Of a stretch of DNA of 64,000 nucleotides, positions 12,701 to 24,402 are shown piece after piece. How positions within the stretch are numbered: the stretch's first letter is position 1; every line of letters starts with the position of its first letter. Location: assembly GCF_035083965.1 (NCBI RefSeq), contig NC_089736.1:11618207-11682206 (forward strand), given 5' to 3'. The DNA comes from Branchiostoma lanceolatum (taxonomy: Eukaryota > Chordata > Leptocardii > Amphioxiformes > Branchiostomatidae). The notes under the pieces are model-generated. The model worked only from the letters and a program-made list of their open reading frames with translations. It was not told the origin of the DNA and searched no databases. The translations under genes and the position numbers were made by a program.

Positions 12701-15700
12701 GACAGGGCTACAGTAGTCCATGTGAGTCAATGTCAGGCATTCAATCACCATTTTTAAGAGTGTCTGGTCCATGTATGTTGCACATCTTCTGATCATTCCA
12801 AGGGACCTGGCCATTTTTTTTGAGGTTGTCTTCGTGTGAGTGTTCCAGGTAAGACATTCATCGACAGTTGTACCAAGTAGTTTTACCTCCGGGACTTGTT
12901 CAATACGTTTGCCATCAACAATTAGGTTGAGTGTCGGTCTTTCCAGCAGTTTGGGTACACTCCCAAAAACCATACATTTTGTTTTGTTTTTGTTTAGGAA
13001 AAGCTTGTTCGTTTTTACCCAGTTGCAGATGTTGTTCACCTCTCTTTGCAGTTTACATGAAATTATGTCAATTGAAGGGTCGCAGGTGTAGGCTGAGGTG
13101 TCGTCAGCCGCGATACATGTCTGCTGTGGCCTGTGTTATGGCAAGCGGCAGGTCGTTTGTGTAAATCGTGAAAAGAAGGGGCCCTAAACAGCTCCCTCGA
13201 GGAACGCCGCAAGGTAACTCCACAAAAGAAGAGTTTGTCCCATTGATGTGTACACATTGCTCCCTGCCTATCAGGTAGCTTGCCATCCATTCTGTTGTGG
13301 ATTCACTGAAACCATAGCATCCTAGTTTCTGAAGTAGACAACTGTGGTCAACTAGGTCAAAGGCAGCAGAAAAGTCAAGGAAAATAGCACCTACCAAGTT
13401 TCCCTGATCAATATTGCGATACCAATCATCCACCATGTGCAGCAGTGCAGTACAAGTTGAATGGTTTTTCCTGTACGCGTGTTGGTGATTGGACATTAAT
13501 GAGTTCTGCTGAAAGTAATCTGAGATTTGTTTACTGACGATGCGCTCCATAATCTTGCTGGTAGCAGAGAGAAGACTGATTGGCCTGCTATTCGAACCAC
13601 AGAAGGATGCTGTCGTTGACTTTGGAATGGGTACGACCTTGGCTTTCTTCCATTCCCTTGGATAGACTGAGGTAGTCATAGACAAGTTGATGATGTAACA
13701 GAGAGGGATGGAAACGTGCTTCGCTGCAAGCCTCAGAAGTTTGTTATCCATGTTATCTAGGCCTGTTGATTTTCCTTCTGGAAGAGACAGGAGGAGTTTG
13801 TACACTTCGTCACTATCAACTTGCTTAAGTTCAAAACTGCAGTCTTCTTTACCAGCCATGATCTTCCTTTCAATCAAGTGAAGTAAGGTATCATCAGTTT
13901 GTAGATTCATTTGTTGCCGTAAGGTATTGACTTTGTTTAGGAAAAAGGTATTGAAATGTTCAGCAATGTCCTTTGCTTTCGTAAGGTAGACGCCGTCTTG
14001 TTCAACTACACCAGATGAGATTTTAGAACCTTTTCCCAGGATGCCGTTTAATGTTTTCCACATTGCTTTGGGGTTGTTTTTGTTTTCTGCCAATTTTGCT
14101 TTAAAGTATGCCGCCTTCTTCTTCCTGTTGAGCTTCACAGCTGCGTTTCGGAGCTTCTTGTAGACCTCAGTGTCGGACTGGAGACCAGAAGCGACGGATT
14201 CTCTCCTCGCATCATCCCGAAGTTGCATCAGTTCCCTGAGCTCTTCGTCCAGCCATGCCACTGGGTTCGACTTAGATGTTCGCTTTTTCATCGGAGCATG
14301 ATGGTCAGCTATGTTATTGAACATAACTGAGAAAACATGTAGGGCATCATCAACGTCTTCTTCGTCCTGTACAAGGTACCAAGGAGCCACTTCAATGTCT
14401 GTCAAGTAATCTTCTGGGCTGAACTTTCTGTAAGTCCGTCGGTGTACTACCTTTGCCTGTGCTTTGGGCACTTTTGTGTTTCTTGTAATGTAAATTATAT
14501 TGTGGTCTGAGAAGCCCACAGGGGCAGATTTGGCTGGTGAGCATCTGTCTTTGCTGTTTGTAAAAATCAGGTCAATGCAGGTTGCAGTTTGTTGGTTATT
14601 CTTGTTTACACCAATTCTTGTGGGTGTTTTCACCACTTGAAACAGGTTACAACTTGTTGCATGGTTGCTAAGTGTTCCCTCATAGGACACAGTTGGTTTG
14701 ACCAATCTATGTTCATGTTTCCCATAACAAAGACTTCTGTGTTGGCATCAGTAGCACTATCAATAGATGTGAGGATGTCGTTAAGGTATTGCATTCCTGT
14801 CTTTGTATGTCCCTAAAGCAAACAATTTGGTTCATTGGTAATACTGTTTTATTAGACTTTCATGACTTGGGAAATTGGTTTGAAATGATAAACTAAAATC
14901 AGTAAAAGTATAGTGCGTTTCAAATCTATACTGTTATCATTCACTAATCTTAAAGGTGACGCAGGGATGCCTAATAGTTACTATTCTTTTTCAGGCCTGT
15001 AGGGTCAACAGAAATAGTCTAATTGCCAGGCATTACATTGTCCATCATCAACAAGAAACATTTCTACTGCCTGAATCCAATTAAAGACACAGAAAAGTAT
15101 ACATGATACATACCTGTGAGAGTGAAGAACCCTGTGATGATGATGAGAACAGCCACAGACAGGAAAAGGTTCCAGTCCAGGGACTGCTGGATAAACAGTG
15201 CACCTGCATACACATCCACCTGCCATGCAGATGCCATTAAGACTTTAGCAGGTGCAAATGCCATGTTGTTCTACTAAACGGTTAGGGTGGTGATCTTTTA
15301 GTTTCACGCGCCTAATGTAAATAGACCAATACCTTAGCCCCGCCCACCTCCGTCAAAACGTAGAGATGCAAAATTAAAACATAAATATGCAAATATTTGA
15401 CGGACATGCAGTCACTCTCTCATTGGTCGAACCGCTAATTGTGATGGACAGTCAGGATCAGTCTATTAGGGCTTGGGTTTTCTATCAGTTCTCACCACAC
15501 AACGACATCATAATCTTTGCTCATTTAATTTCGATATGTAATGGTATAGTGTTATTGAAACTTATTATGTGTAGGAATGACTGGAAATTTGAGTTTTTTA
15601 GCCAAGTTTTAAGTCTCATAAAATGCTCTGGGTGCCTTTAAATACCCTGACATACAACTGATGCTGTGCCCCAAGAGAAAGGCACTTTACACGACTTCCC

Positions 15701-18700
15701 ACACTCCATCCAGGTGTAAAAATGAGTACTTGACTTTGGTTGGGGAGGTAAAAGGAGAGGGTTGGACCCCACCTTCCAATACCGTGCCCTAGACACAGTT
15801 GAAAACAACCCACTGCCCCTATGGCCTAAAAAAGGTAAGGAACTACCTTTACCTTCAAGTTTACCTTTAGGTGCAAACAGTTCTGATTTGAATTATTTAC
15901 ATATAGTAAAGTAATTTACAAAACATGAATAACGACAAAAAAACACATGCTGGAGGTAGAAAAAAAGCTATAATGGCTATAATGTTTTTCTCCAATCAGT
16001 TCAGTTGTTTTACAGAGATTTGAGGTACGTAGGGCCCTCACAAAACCCAGAATTAGCTGTCCCAAATATTTTGATATACGTAATTTACCATACGCAATGC
16101 TATCGTTGGATTTACCAGGATTTATCTCAATGGTCTTGAATAGCAAAAATGTGACAACTCCTGCATGGTAAACATTGGAAAATATATCAAAGAATGTCTA
16201 GACATTAGAAACTTCTCCAATGATTGTAAAATCCCATTGTCATCCAATACTACTACACCATATTGTATAAGATAGACTAATTAGCCTAATAGAATGTTAT
16301 CTATATATATATGTACCAGTGGATGCCATACTTTGTACCTTGTACAATTGTTGTGCAATACAGTTATTATTATATAACTTAAGACATTAGATTATGTTGG
16401 CACAAGAGGGTGTTGCAGGTACTTACGGATATCTTGGTCAGGACGTACATGAGGAGGGAGAGCACAGTGGCATAGACTCTCAGTCTCCTACTGTTGAACC
16501 TTCTGTACAGGTACTCTGGAGCTGTGTACACCTGAAAACACATGCACCAAACATTAGTTGTGAAAAGTGTACATTGAACTGAAAAAAATGTGTTTCACGC
16601 TCTAATGTTTTGTATCCTTAGTTTTGATAAGTACATTCTAACACACTTTTGAGTTCTCTGTTTGGATTGGTCAGTAGCAGTTACTTTGTATGAAACCTCA
16701 AGACCTAAATGTCATTGATTTTGATTGGTTTATGGCTGGTGTGGGTTTGGTTTGGGAGGTAAAAGGCGGTGGAAGGGTTGGGCTGCACCTTCCAATACCA
16801 TGCCCTAGACACAGTGGATAACAACCCACTGCCCCTACGGCCTCAAAACGGCTATATGGGACTACCTTTATCTTTTATGGCTGGTGTCATGTCCTGACAA
16901 CTTTTGGCTCTACACTCTGATTGGTCAATAGTAGGTGTAATCAGTGTTCTCAATGCTGATTGGTGAATCGCAGGTTACTGTAATTAAACTTACCCCAGAG
17001 GCCAAGTAGACAGGAACAAACAGCCATCCCAGGAGAGCAATGATGAATATGGACTGTGGAGATAAATACTATTAAATAACTTAAAAACATTATTTTATGA
17101 GTCCATATCTACATGATTAGATGTTCCATTCTTAGATGTTTTCTACCGTTTGAAATTTTCCTTCAGGAAATAACATCTACTACCCTAATTCCACCAGGGT
17201 ACATAATTCCGCCACCCTGAAAAGATATGTCCAAACAGATCTCCAACCCAAAGTCCCCCACTATAATGCTGGTCCTGTATATCTAAACTGTGCATACCTG
17301 GAGGGCGCTGTAAAAGAGATCTCTCAAACTCACTGTTTTTCAAAGTGGTGGATTTATGTAACAGATTACCGGTAATGTTAATGGAGGTTACAGATGCTGT
17401 CAGAATCAAACAAGATTATCAGTACAATTTGTCATTAAAGCTTTGTGCAATCCGACCTATTTGAAATCCCTATCCCATGAGGATCCCACATTAGATCAAC
17501 GGTGATCTTCCGCACACCTTTTTTGGAAAATTTGACCTTGAACACTTACGTTCCACTCGTACCCTGCCACTGCGATTCCAGTCGCTGCTCCGCTGCCCGC
17601 GAGACCGATAAAATGTTCGCTGCCGATGTTACTACTGAACAGCGATCCCCCAACCTGGGTGGGAAAAGTAATTTTAATTGCAGTATTGTAAAAATTGTAA
17701 GTTTCGAAAACATTTCTCCAGAGTTATTAATACATTGTATAGTTATTGTGTACTTATACAGGATGTTAGTAAGGGCACACTGTACCTAATATAGCACATT
17801 AAAAAGGCAAACTTAGTTCAACTAGATCAAATTTAAAAGTTACTGTAATTCTTGATTTGTTAACGGTAACTTAATTTTAGCTACTTTTAACTAACGGTCA
17901 CTAGTCAACCGCCAAAATTTCATCATTGCAAATATTTGATTACTGACAATTGAGACAGTGATGTTTATTCCCACTGTTAAAATTAAATACTATGAACTAC
18001 TCCCTTTTCCCACAACCACTACGGTAACCGCAATATTGAATGAAATAACAGTACCCTGGCAAGATTTCCTACCAACACATAACAAAAGCATGCCATGAAA
18101 ATATGATTGACAACTGTCCCTCAGATCAGCAAGTAGGTTATATTTATTTCTTGCTCTCAGTTATCTTATATAGGATCTGTATATTGCCTTGAGTAATATT
18201 TCTGAAGGACTTTGATAAGACCATACACTATCCCATGTGAACTTACCAAGACCCAGTTCATGTTCCTCCCTGCTAAGAAGTAGCTCTGGGCACTGCTTTG
18301 GTGGTGTTTTAGCATAGACTGGGGAAATAAACATGAACAATGCATTCAAATGGTCAATTTATTCATAGTAATCAAAATGCAATAGCAGTCTACCACTAAA
18401 AAATGATGACAAGAGCATGTCTAGAACACTAGATATCAAAACAGGACGTTTTGCTGCAGTACCATAACAAGCTACTAGGGGGCCTAAAATCTAACTACAT
18501 GTATTTTGAGGTCTCATCAAGAATTACCCACCTACCAAATATCAAGATAATTCACCCAGGCATTCTCGACTTATTGTGCGAAAAGACAATTGACACTCAC
18601 AAACACATAGCAAGTCACTTAACAAATTACAATGCCTCATTTCAATAAAGGTATAGCAGATACATGTAGTTCTATCTGGTACACATAATTGTCTGTGTTC

Positions 18701-19122
18701 TATATACCCAAAGCATCATGCTTCACATCAATTGAGGATGACAACAGAAGAAGACCCCCCCCCCAAGGACTTAGCAGTAAATTAAATCTGTAACATCTTT
18801 CTTAAATACCTACAGGCTTCTTTATATTCACTTTTCTTGGCATCAGATCTAAACAAAGGCTAAAGGTCTAAAAATGGGAGGGGCTCATACAAATGTCAAA
18901 AACCTTGAAATCATTTTGCTAAGGACAAAACACTTTTAATTAGTGAAAACAGTTTTTAAAGAGAAGGGTTTTCCTTACCCAAAGTGCGATCCCCACGGTC
19001 ACGACGAGGTACAGAACAACCACCGCGATATCGGGAGCTGTAACACGAGTTCCTCGGGCCAGGACGTCCGGTGGCCCCGACGAGTTGTTACCTGCCTGCG
19101 CTGACATTGTTGTCGACGACAT
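3794..19122 (-). CDS. Sodium/sugar cotransporter, SGLT (SLC5) family, 15 exons, 686 aa
   Basis: Sodium-driven plasma-membrane sugar uptake by family. Exons in coding order: 19122-18979, 18318-18247, 17654-17550, 17053-16994, 16531-16427, 15219-15114, 11876-11796, 11491-11283, 10360-10225, 9723-9616, 9016-8866, 8035-7867, 6229-6017, 5404-5185, 3975-3794. All are GT-AG and every junction keeps frame. The protein starts MSSTTMSAQ and ends with a hydrophobic helix before TGA, giving about 14 membrane segments. Family signatures: [22 protein letters not shown] (N81, H86), E105, the MDTMQT aspartate, WYWCTDQ (Y289, W290), [21 protein letters not shown] (sodium-site serines) and YIQF (sugar-site Gln). 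The position of the human SGLT1 T287 is Ser286. Fifteen exons equals the vertebrate SLC5A1 plan. The exact paralogue (glucose, galactose or inositol type) cannot be settled. A possible polyA signal (AATAAA on the minus strand) lies at 3323-3318. The gene diverges from the CUB-mucin gene. Confidence 0.93.
4490..5000. repeat. Degenerate minisatellite in last SGLT intron
   Basis: Repeated blocks of roughly 70-90 bp with the core GTGTGAATGTCATTCAGCAC followed by CAGGGACA and CACAGGAAAG(C/T)TGTG. About six imperfect copies occur between the last two SGLT exons. A single related copy lies at about 10115-10195 in another intron of the same gene, so the unit is also dispersed. Confidence 0.7.
5785..5900 (+). 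repeat. Fragment of a tRNA-type SINE body
   Basis: The segment containing AAAGAACCCACTACACTTAT and AGAGTAGGGGTCC matches, in inverted orientation, the body of the SINE-like repeat at about 56435-56695. No tRNA-like head is present here. It lies in the SGLT intron between the exons at 5185-5404 and 6017-6229. Confidence 0.4.
6307..6530. repeat. Dispersed repeat, left arm of an inverted pair
   Basis: About 220 bp containing AAGAAGCTGCTAGGGGGCC, CTACAAGCTATCTGCCACC and GGCTTCACAACACCTGCCC. A second copy in opposite orientation lies at about 7185-7413. Related fragments occur near 18460-18560 and 24435-24545, so this is a genome-dispersed family. Together with the second copy it forms a large inverted repeat inside one SGLT intron. 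Confidence 0.75.
7075..7128. repeat. TG/TTTG/TCTG simple repeat
   Basis: Alternating GTGT, GTTT and GTCT runs that adjoin the right arm of the inverted dispersed repeat. Intronic. Confidence 0.8.
7185..7413. repeat. Dispersed repeat, right arm of an inverted pair
   Basis: Reverse-complement copy of the repeat at 6307-6530; for example GGCAGGTGTTGTGAAGCC pairs with GGCTTCACAACACCTGCC. Spacing between the arms is about 650 bp. Both arms sit in the intron between the SGLT exons at 6017-6229 and 7867-8035. Confidence 0.75.
7603..7837. mobile_element. MITE copy 3, Harbinger-like
   Basis: Full-length element of about 229 bp between perfect TAA duplications (7603-7605 and 7835-7837). Ends GGCCACACC…/…GGTTGGCC. 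The interior matches copies 1 and 4 (AGGGTCAGGTGCAAGTTTTC, TTGGTGCACACAATTTCAGG). It lies about 30 bp from an SGLT exon donor at 7867. Confidence 0.8.
8095..8290. repeat. TTCACGGT-rich palindromic intronic repeat
   Basis: Several TTCACGGT / AGTTCACGGT motifs and their complements (ACAGTGAACTTAAAG) form an imperfect foldback segment. It resembles the ‘GCGAACTTAAAACC’ repeat at 2197 and 55436 but is more diverged. No coding content. Confidence 0.45.
9541..9618. repeat. 22-bp tandem repeat abutting an SGLT exon
   Basis: Three to four copies of a unit of the form TGTGACCTCTGACCAGAA. The last copy overlaps the splice donor of the exon at 9616-9723, so the donor sequence itself (GTCAGAG on the minus strand) resembles a repeat unit. 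Confidence 0.7.
10501..10732. mobile_element. MITE copy 4, Harbinger-like
   Basis: GGCCACACCAATTTAATTTC … GGTGTGGCC with the same interior as copies 1 and 3. The flanks are TAT on the left and TAA on the right, so the target duplication is slightly decayed. Lies in the SGLT intron between the exons at 10225-10360 and 11283-11491. Confidence 0.75.
12320..13130 (-). pseudogene. LINE ORF fragment: reverse transcriptase palm and thumb
   Basis: Continuation of the RT after a frameshift. It reads [13 protein letters not shown], then [20 protein letters not shown] and [15 protein letters not shown], typical of the RT region after the catalytic aspartates in CR1/L2/jockey-group elements. It ends at about 12320 with [18 protein letters not shown], the usual C-terminal motif of these ORFs. 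Position 1 of the [FY]xDD box is Ala, which probably reflects decay. Confidence 0.85.
13104..14705 (-). pseudogene. LINE ORF fragment: endonuclease end plus reverse transcriptase fingers/palm
   Basis: Open frame of 533 codons within the LINE. The N-terminal part ([15 protein letters not shown]…[13 protein letters not shown]) is the C-terminal end of an APE-type endonuclease. A Lys-rich linker follows, then RT motifs: [42 protein letters not shown] and [13 protein letters not shown]. The frame is lost just before the catalytic DD; the bases immediately downstream continue the domain in another frame. The ATG is internal to the domain, not a native start. Confidence 0.85.
15645..15840. repeat. 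SINE-like fragment (A)
   Basis: Contains CCAAGAGAAAGGCACTTTAC, then CCATGCCCTAGACACAGT-like and AACAACCCACTGCCCCTA segments shared with 16744-16880. The GGCACTTTACACGACTT segment also occurs in the repeat at 34890-35180. Intronic in SGLT. Confidence 0.6.
16744..16880. repeat. SINE-like fragment (B)
   Basis: Shares TTTGG(T/G)TGGGGAGGTAAAAG-type sequence, CACCTTCCAATACC and CCCTAGACACAGT…AACAACCCACTGCCCCTA with the fragment at 15645-15840. Same orientation, 1.1 kb apart in neighbouring SGLT introns. Confidence 0.6.
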
Positions 19123-21738
19123 GATGCTTCCCGGTTCCTACTTAACGGCCCCGTCCCCTGTCCAAACCGTTATGATCTAGATTTAGTCCCCAGTGATTGT
19201 CAAGACGTCTAAGAACTGTAATTTCCTAAGAATAAACGATCACAACCATTATAACGTCTTGCTGACAGATAATTACGTTGTTCGACTGGTTCTAACAGAC
19301 AACAAAACAAATTCTATTCGAGCGACCCCGAGTAAAATTCCCTGAGGACAATCATAAGTCAAAGGTTAGGGGGACACTTGTTGAGACATTTAATATTGGA
19401 GGAAAAAAATAAGATGATAGGAAAGTGAATTTCTTATTTTATGGCTGCGTGCTCGAACTTTATTTGTTGACAGCATTTCATAATAATAACGTTACTAGCA
19501 CTAAATTTGGGCCAATATTTTGACAAAACCTCAATATTGGTCGAAGTTTGAGCTAGTAGCATCTGCATATTAATCTCATATCCGTTTGCAAACAAGAATG
19601 AACTAATTTTACCTGAAAGATAATTCTAGTTTCGCTCTGAAGGCTCTCCCTTCGAAAATTGTTCTCGAGATTTTTTGGATGTTATTGCGTCATCACCAAG
19701 GACAGATGCCAGACCAAGTGATTTACATGTCAATAACTTTCATGGCGATTGGATTAATGAAAAGTTTTATAATTTTGTACATGGTATCCCCAAACAAGAG
19801 GCTGATACATGATATCGTCATTAATTTTGCTGGTAATAGTTTGTTTCTACAAATATTAAACCGACTTTTCGTTTTTGTTGAACGAGAAATGCTACACGCA
19901 GTGCGAGACGGCGATGGGTGTATAGTTTGTCATGACATCAAGATCCGCTAGGAGGCTCTAATGCACGTCAGCCTTATGTCATCTGAAATAGTGAGTGACG
20001 CAGCCGCTTGATGCCGATGTAACAGGCCGTACTATACCCCTAGCCTGAATATACCCGAGTACGTATTCCGGCAAGGAGAATATTATACATATCTTATGAA
20101 AATGTATGGATGATTAACCAAGTTATGATAAAATTTAATGTATTTATTTTACTGTGTTCAAACAATGTTTTGTTTCATTTATTTTATTTATCAACCATAT
20201 CATTTTTTGTTTAATTGATTTATTTGAATTATTATAATTTGATAGGGGGAGGTTTTTGCATAAGCACATAGGCTTCCTTGCGCTGCACTGTAATATTCTC
20301 ATTTGTATTTCATTATTCTGTATCTATTACTTTTAAGTGCGAAATGAATAAACAAATAAACAAATACTAGTCTTCTGGTCCGTTACACTGGCCTGATTTT
20401 ACCCGGGTACATATTTTTGACAGGAGTAGTTTGGCCCGTTCCACCGGTTCGGCCAATAAAAAGCGAGACGCCCAACGTCAGGTGATGATGACGGCGAGTC
20501 CCTTTTCGTCGTCCTCTCTTCAGGTTCCCTGTGTTGATTCGCAAACATGACCACATACAGTGTCCTACCACCAGTAAACACTCATTAACGACCACAAATA
20601 GACTCTATATCCCCCATACCGCGACAGAGGTCCTTTGGCAACAAGCGGACCAAAACGGATGGCTTTATGAACATTTGTATTCATTGGGTCGAGTTAGACA
20701 AAGTGGGGGCTTTACTTCATATAGCAACTATTGAAGAAAATGGCATTGGCCGTGTAAAAGGTGCGGTCTTAATTGGGAGAAAACAGTTGTAAACATTGTT
20801 GAGTGTGACTGCAGTTGTATTATGTGAAGGTTTAGAGCGGACCGGTGGGTTTCATGTGTTTCCGGTGGCTGGATTGACGGTGACGACAGTTTTCACAGCG
20901 GATGAGAGAGAGAGGGTGTTGACAACTTCACCGGAGCAGAGCGGGTAAGGTTGAGACACTTTTAATGTTTTCATATTGTATCTGCAAAGTTCTTGAGAGT
21001 GATACAAGTGTCGATCGTTATAAAAATTATGATTTGATCGATCAAGACAATTTCTTTTGGAAATTCTAGTAATGTTTTTGGTAGTGAATCGGGGGATATC
21101 TAATGCTAGGGTCACCTTTCCAAACCGGTGCCCGAACTTTGCAAGAACGAAAACTATGATATAAAAGACAACAAAATTCACAAATCGTAGAAAAATGGCC
21201 ATGAGCATAATTTGTGTTTATTTCTTGATAAATGCTTTTATTTTTTGTTAACGGTCGCGCACTGCTTTGGAAATGTGACCCTAGCATGAGAAGGGCAGTG
21301 ATAATACTGTCTTTACTACCACAGCGCTCTTTTATACTTACACATAGCTAATTTTAAGTTCTTCCATAAAACTGTAACAGGTCAAACCTTAATCTACACG
21401 TTATAGATACAGCGCAAAAGTTGGCTGCATATCTTAGTACCAAAATATCAATATCTAGGCTTGACTATTACAGTGAATCGTTAAAATATTAGGGACCTCT
21501 CACAATGGTTGTCAACACATATTTCCCAACTATTGCGTGTAAAGTCTGGGTGTTACGCAAAAAACAACAACAAAACAGTTAATCACTGGCAAGACTTACT
21601 AAGTACAAAAAGAACACTCCACACACTACTAACAGTACCCAGGGGAACAAGCAGTGGAGAACTTTTATTTATACACTTACAGAAAAGTATACAAGAGGGC
21701 ATTGAAGGGATCTTCACATTTTAAACCTTTATTTTCAG
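19123..21738. promoter_or_regulatory. Divergent intergenic region between SGLT and CUB-mucin genes
   Basis: 2.6 kb between the SGLT start codon (19122, minus) and the first coding exon of the CUB-mucin gene (21753, plus). Both promoters should lie here or in upstream noncoding exons. The 20.38-20.55 and 20.83-20.95 kb segments are richer in G+C and CpG than the AT-rich 20.1-20.35 kb stretch. The pyrimidine tract and CAG at 21727-21738 look like an acceptor, so the CUB gene probably has an upstream noncoding exon. I could not identify a TATA box or initiator with confidence. Confidence 0.45.
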
Positions 21739-21752
21739 ATTATGAAGGAGAC

Positions 21753-24352
21753 ATGTCTCTCTTTGCTATCCTGCTGGCTCTGGTGGCGTTTCTCATAGAC
21801 GGAGCTTCGTCAGGTGCGTGTATATGTGTTACAATCTAATAATATATAAGATGAACATTAGATTGTAAATTGTATCATGAATTGTACTTTTAGATCTAAA
21901 TTGTATCATGAATTGTACTTTTGATTGTATCAAAAAAAAGTTTGCATGTTTCAAATAGCTAAATGCAACAGATGAATTTGTATTTTTGATGGTTTAGACA
22001 AACCCTGTGCAAGAGATATTATCTGTTCCCACACATGTACAAAGGAGCGAGAAGAAGTTGACTGTACTCGGCTAGTTTAGTGTAACACTCTTATCTACTA
22101 CGTTTAACTCGTGCATCGTTGTTTGTACTTGTATACATGTTTGTTATAAGTTTGTTAAGTCATACGATTCGCGATCAGTACCTAGCGCCCTTCGTGGCAT
22201 GAATGTGCGATAAAGGTCTTTTTCATATGATAAAAACGTAAAAACAGATCAAACAACAAAACCAATCTTCATCTTTAACTCATATCTGACAGAGATGTAC
22301 AATGTGTTTAACCTCATTCCGATAGACATGGTAGCAATAGTGGGAATGTCGTTATTGTATAGTAAAGCTGCTTCAGTTAGACATTAGCACGGCCTGTTGG
22401 TTGTGTATTGTGCGTAACGCGCCATGAAGAGTGATGGGTTCAAGTACCACCGTTTTAATGTGTAGTAGCTTGAAGGCACGCCATTTTGAACATTTGCTTT
22501 CGATCATATAAGTGTTTGAGTTCCAAGAGTCCGTATTTCTTGTAGGAAATCTCCTTTCAGACCTGCGAAAAGTGGTCTACGGTACAGTTACCGTTGTAAA
22601 TGTGTACGTATGCGTTTTATGTTAAAAGACAATCCAGAAATATAGATGAAGTGCAAATCGAGATTTTAGGAGTGGTTTCAAATTTTGAAAGAAGTGACTG
22701 CAAAGAGTCAGTACAATTCTTATATAATTAGAGTGGGTCAAAATAAAATCATCTACATTTGGACCAAAAAAAGCGTTAAGGAACTCTACAGTCGTTATCC
22801 TTCTTCCGGGCTACCATAACAGATCTATTTTGTCCCAAAGCTTTCTTCGGCCCATAACTTTCTTTTATCGCGAACCCTCGACCACTGAGGTTTAAGTCGT
22901 ATTCATTCTCACACTGTAGCCAATGGCACTGGTATGTGACGGGCTTTTTGGAAAAAAAAAAACTCTTTAGAAGAAAAACACGAAACAAAGAGGTAGAATA
23001 ACAGGTCCCCTCAAACGTGGTAATGCTCGGAAACAGCTTATTTAGACAAAGGATTAGCTACTGGTGGTATGTCTGTATAGGTGCTGTTTTTCACGTGAAC
23101 CGTTCCGTACTTGTTGACGAGTTACACATGTGTCTGGGACAACCTGACAGCAACGGAGACACTGTCTCTTCGGAAGATCCAGAGGATGCCTTGGAAGATG
23201 TTCTGATTTAAAATCTATGTCACATGAAAGTGCTTTAAGGCAGACCAGGCATAGATATATATGATAGGAACGCGAAATACTTTTCAATGTAAATTCGGGA
23301 GTATGTTGTGGATTGGAAATATGTGTTTCAACAAGTGTGCCTTTGAGAAACAAAAACTGATTTATTTGTTTCATGACAGACTCAGTTTTCTAAATGTGAC
23401 ACGTCTTGCAAATTTGGTCTAAAACGGTTCACGGACGTCATTTACGCCAATAATTTTACTTGTCTTTTTACAATTTTAATCTTTATTCCGTCTGTTAGCC
23501 GTTTGCTTTAACGTTACCATTCTAAAAGTAAAACGTTAGCTTGCTCACAATCTAGAATTTTGTAATTCTAAGACGCCGAAATGTGCTGTTAAACACTAAC
23601 ACTCAGCTACAGGATTTTAAAGCATGTAATTCTATAGTTTTGGCTTCAAACTTTATCAGGGACTTAGAGAGTCGTTTCAGTCGCCGGGTAGCTGAACAAA
23701 TGTGTTTCTGCCTTCATTAATGAGACGTGTCTTTTCGTCCTCTATTCATAGCCTACCTGTGCATATTTAACAAGATTACACGACTGTAAGTAGATCTTAA
23801 TGGGGCTCAATAGGTAAACACAATTAAGTGCTAGCATCATATCCTTAAGGACGAAGTAAGTAGAAAACTTAAGATTCTTTTAAAATTATTTCAATTTATG
23901 GATAGTCTTGAACGTTCACAAAATCACCCGTGTATGCCTCTCTTTTATGCAAAAGCATTCAGTAACGTGTACAATGAAGCTTCTTAGTATAGGAAAGTTT
24001 GACAATTAGTACCCTATTCAGAAGGGACTCGACAGTCAGTGTACTATAGGTCATGTAAGATGAATGGCAAGCGCACTAGATAAATTTACAAACTGTCGTC
24101 CTGTTGCCTCAGTGTTGTTAGTTACAAATGGTGAGATACAAAAGATTTGGTCGAAAACAGCCGGTTTGTGTTTGAGAGAAAGTTGAAACGGCCATTCACC
24201 CCAAGTAACCGTGTCATCTCTGTTAGGTAAATCCACGTAAATTTCACGTCTGGTGATTGGGACCTTCGCCAAAAAGGTTATGTTTTCGGAAGCTTGTGTC
24301 TGTCTGTCTCTCTGTCTCTCTCTCTTTCTTTCTCTCTTTCTCTTTCTCTCTC

Positions 24353-24402
<50 letters not shown>

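Larger units (their letters stand above)
12017..14820 (-). mobile_element. 5'-truncated non-LTR retrotransposon (CR1/L2-type LINE) in an SGLT intron
   Basis: Reverse-strand element inserted between the SGLT exons at 15114-15219 and 11796-11876, in the same orientation as the host gene. It begins inside the endonuclease domain (frame reading [11 protein letters not shown] near 14.73-14.70 kb), then frameshifts into 14705-13104: endonuclease end (SDHNIIY), linker, and reverse transcriptase with [16 protein letters not shown] and [21 protein letters not shown] second frameshift near 13.11-13.13 kb leads to [10 protein letters not shown] and the thumb region to 12320. The 3' end is an (AAGAC)n-type tail at about 12017-12037. 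The usual catalytic tetrad [FY]ADD reads AADD. Inactive copy. Confidence 0.88.

Noticed and set aside
13104-14705. A functional cellular gene on the minus strand
   Set aside because: Contains endonuclease and reverse transcriptase motifs with two frameshifts and lies within an SGLT intron; it is a dead LINE.
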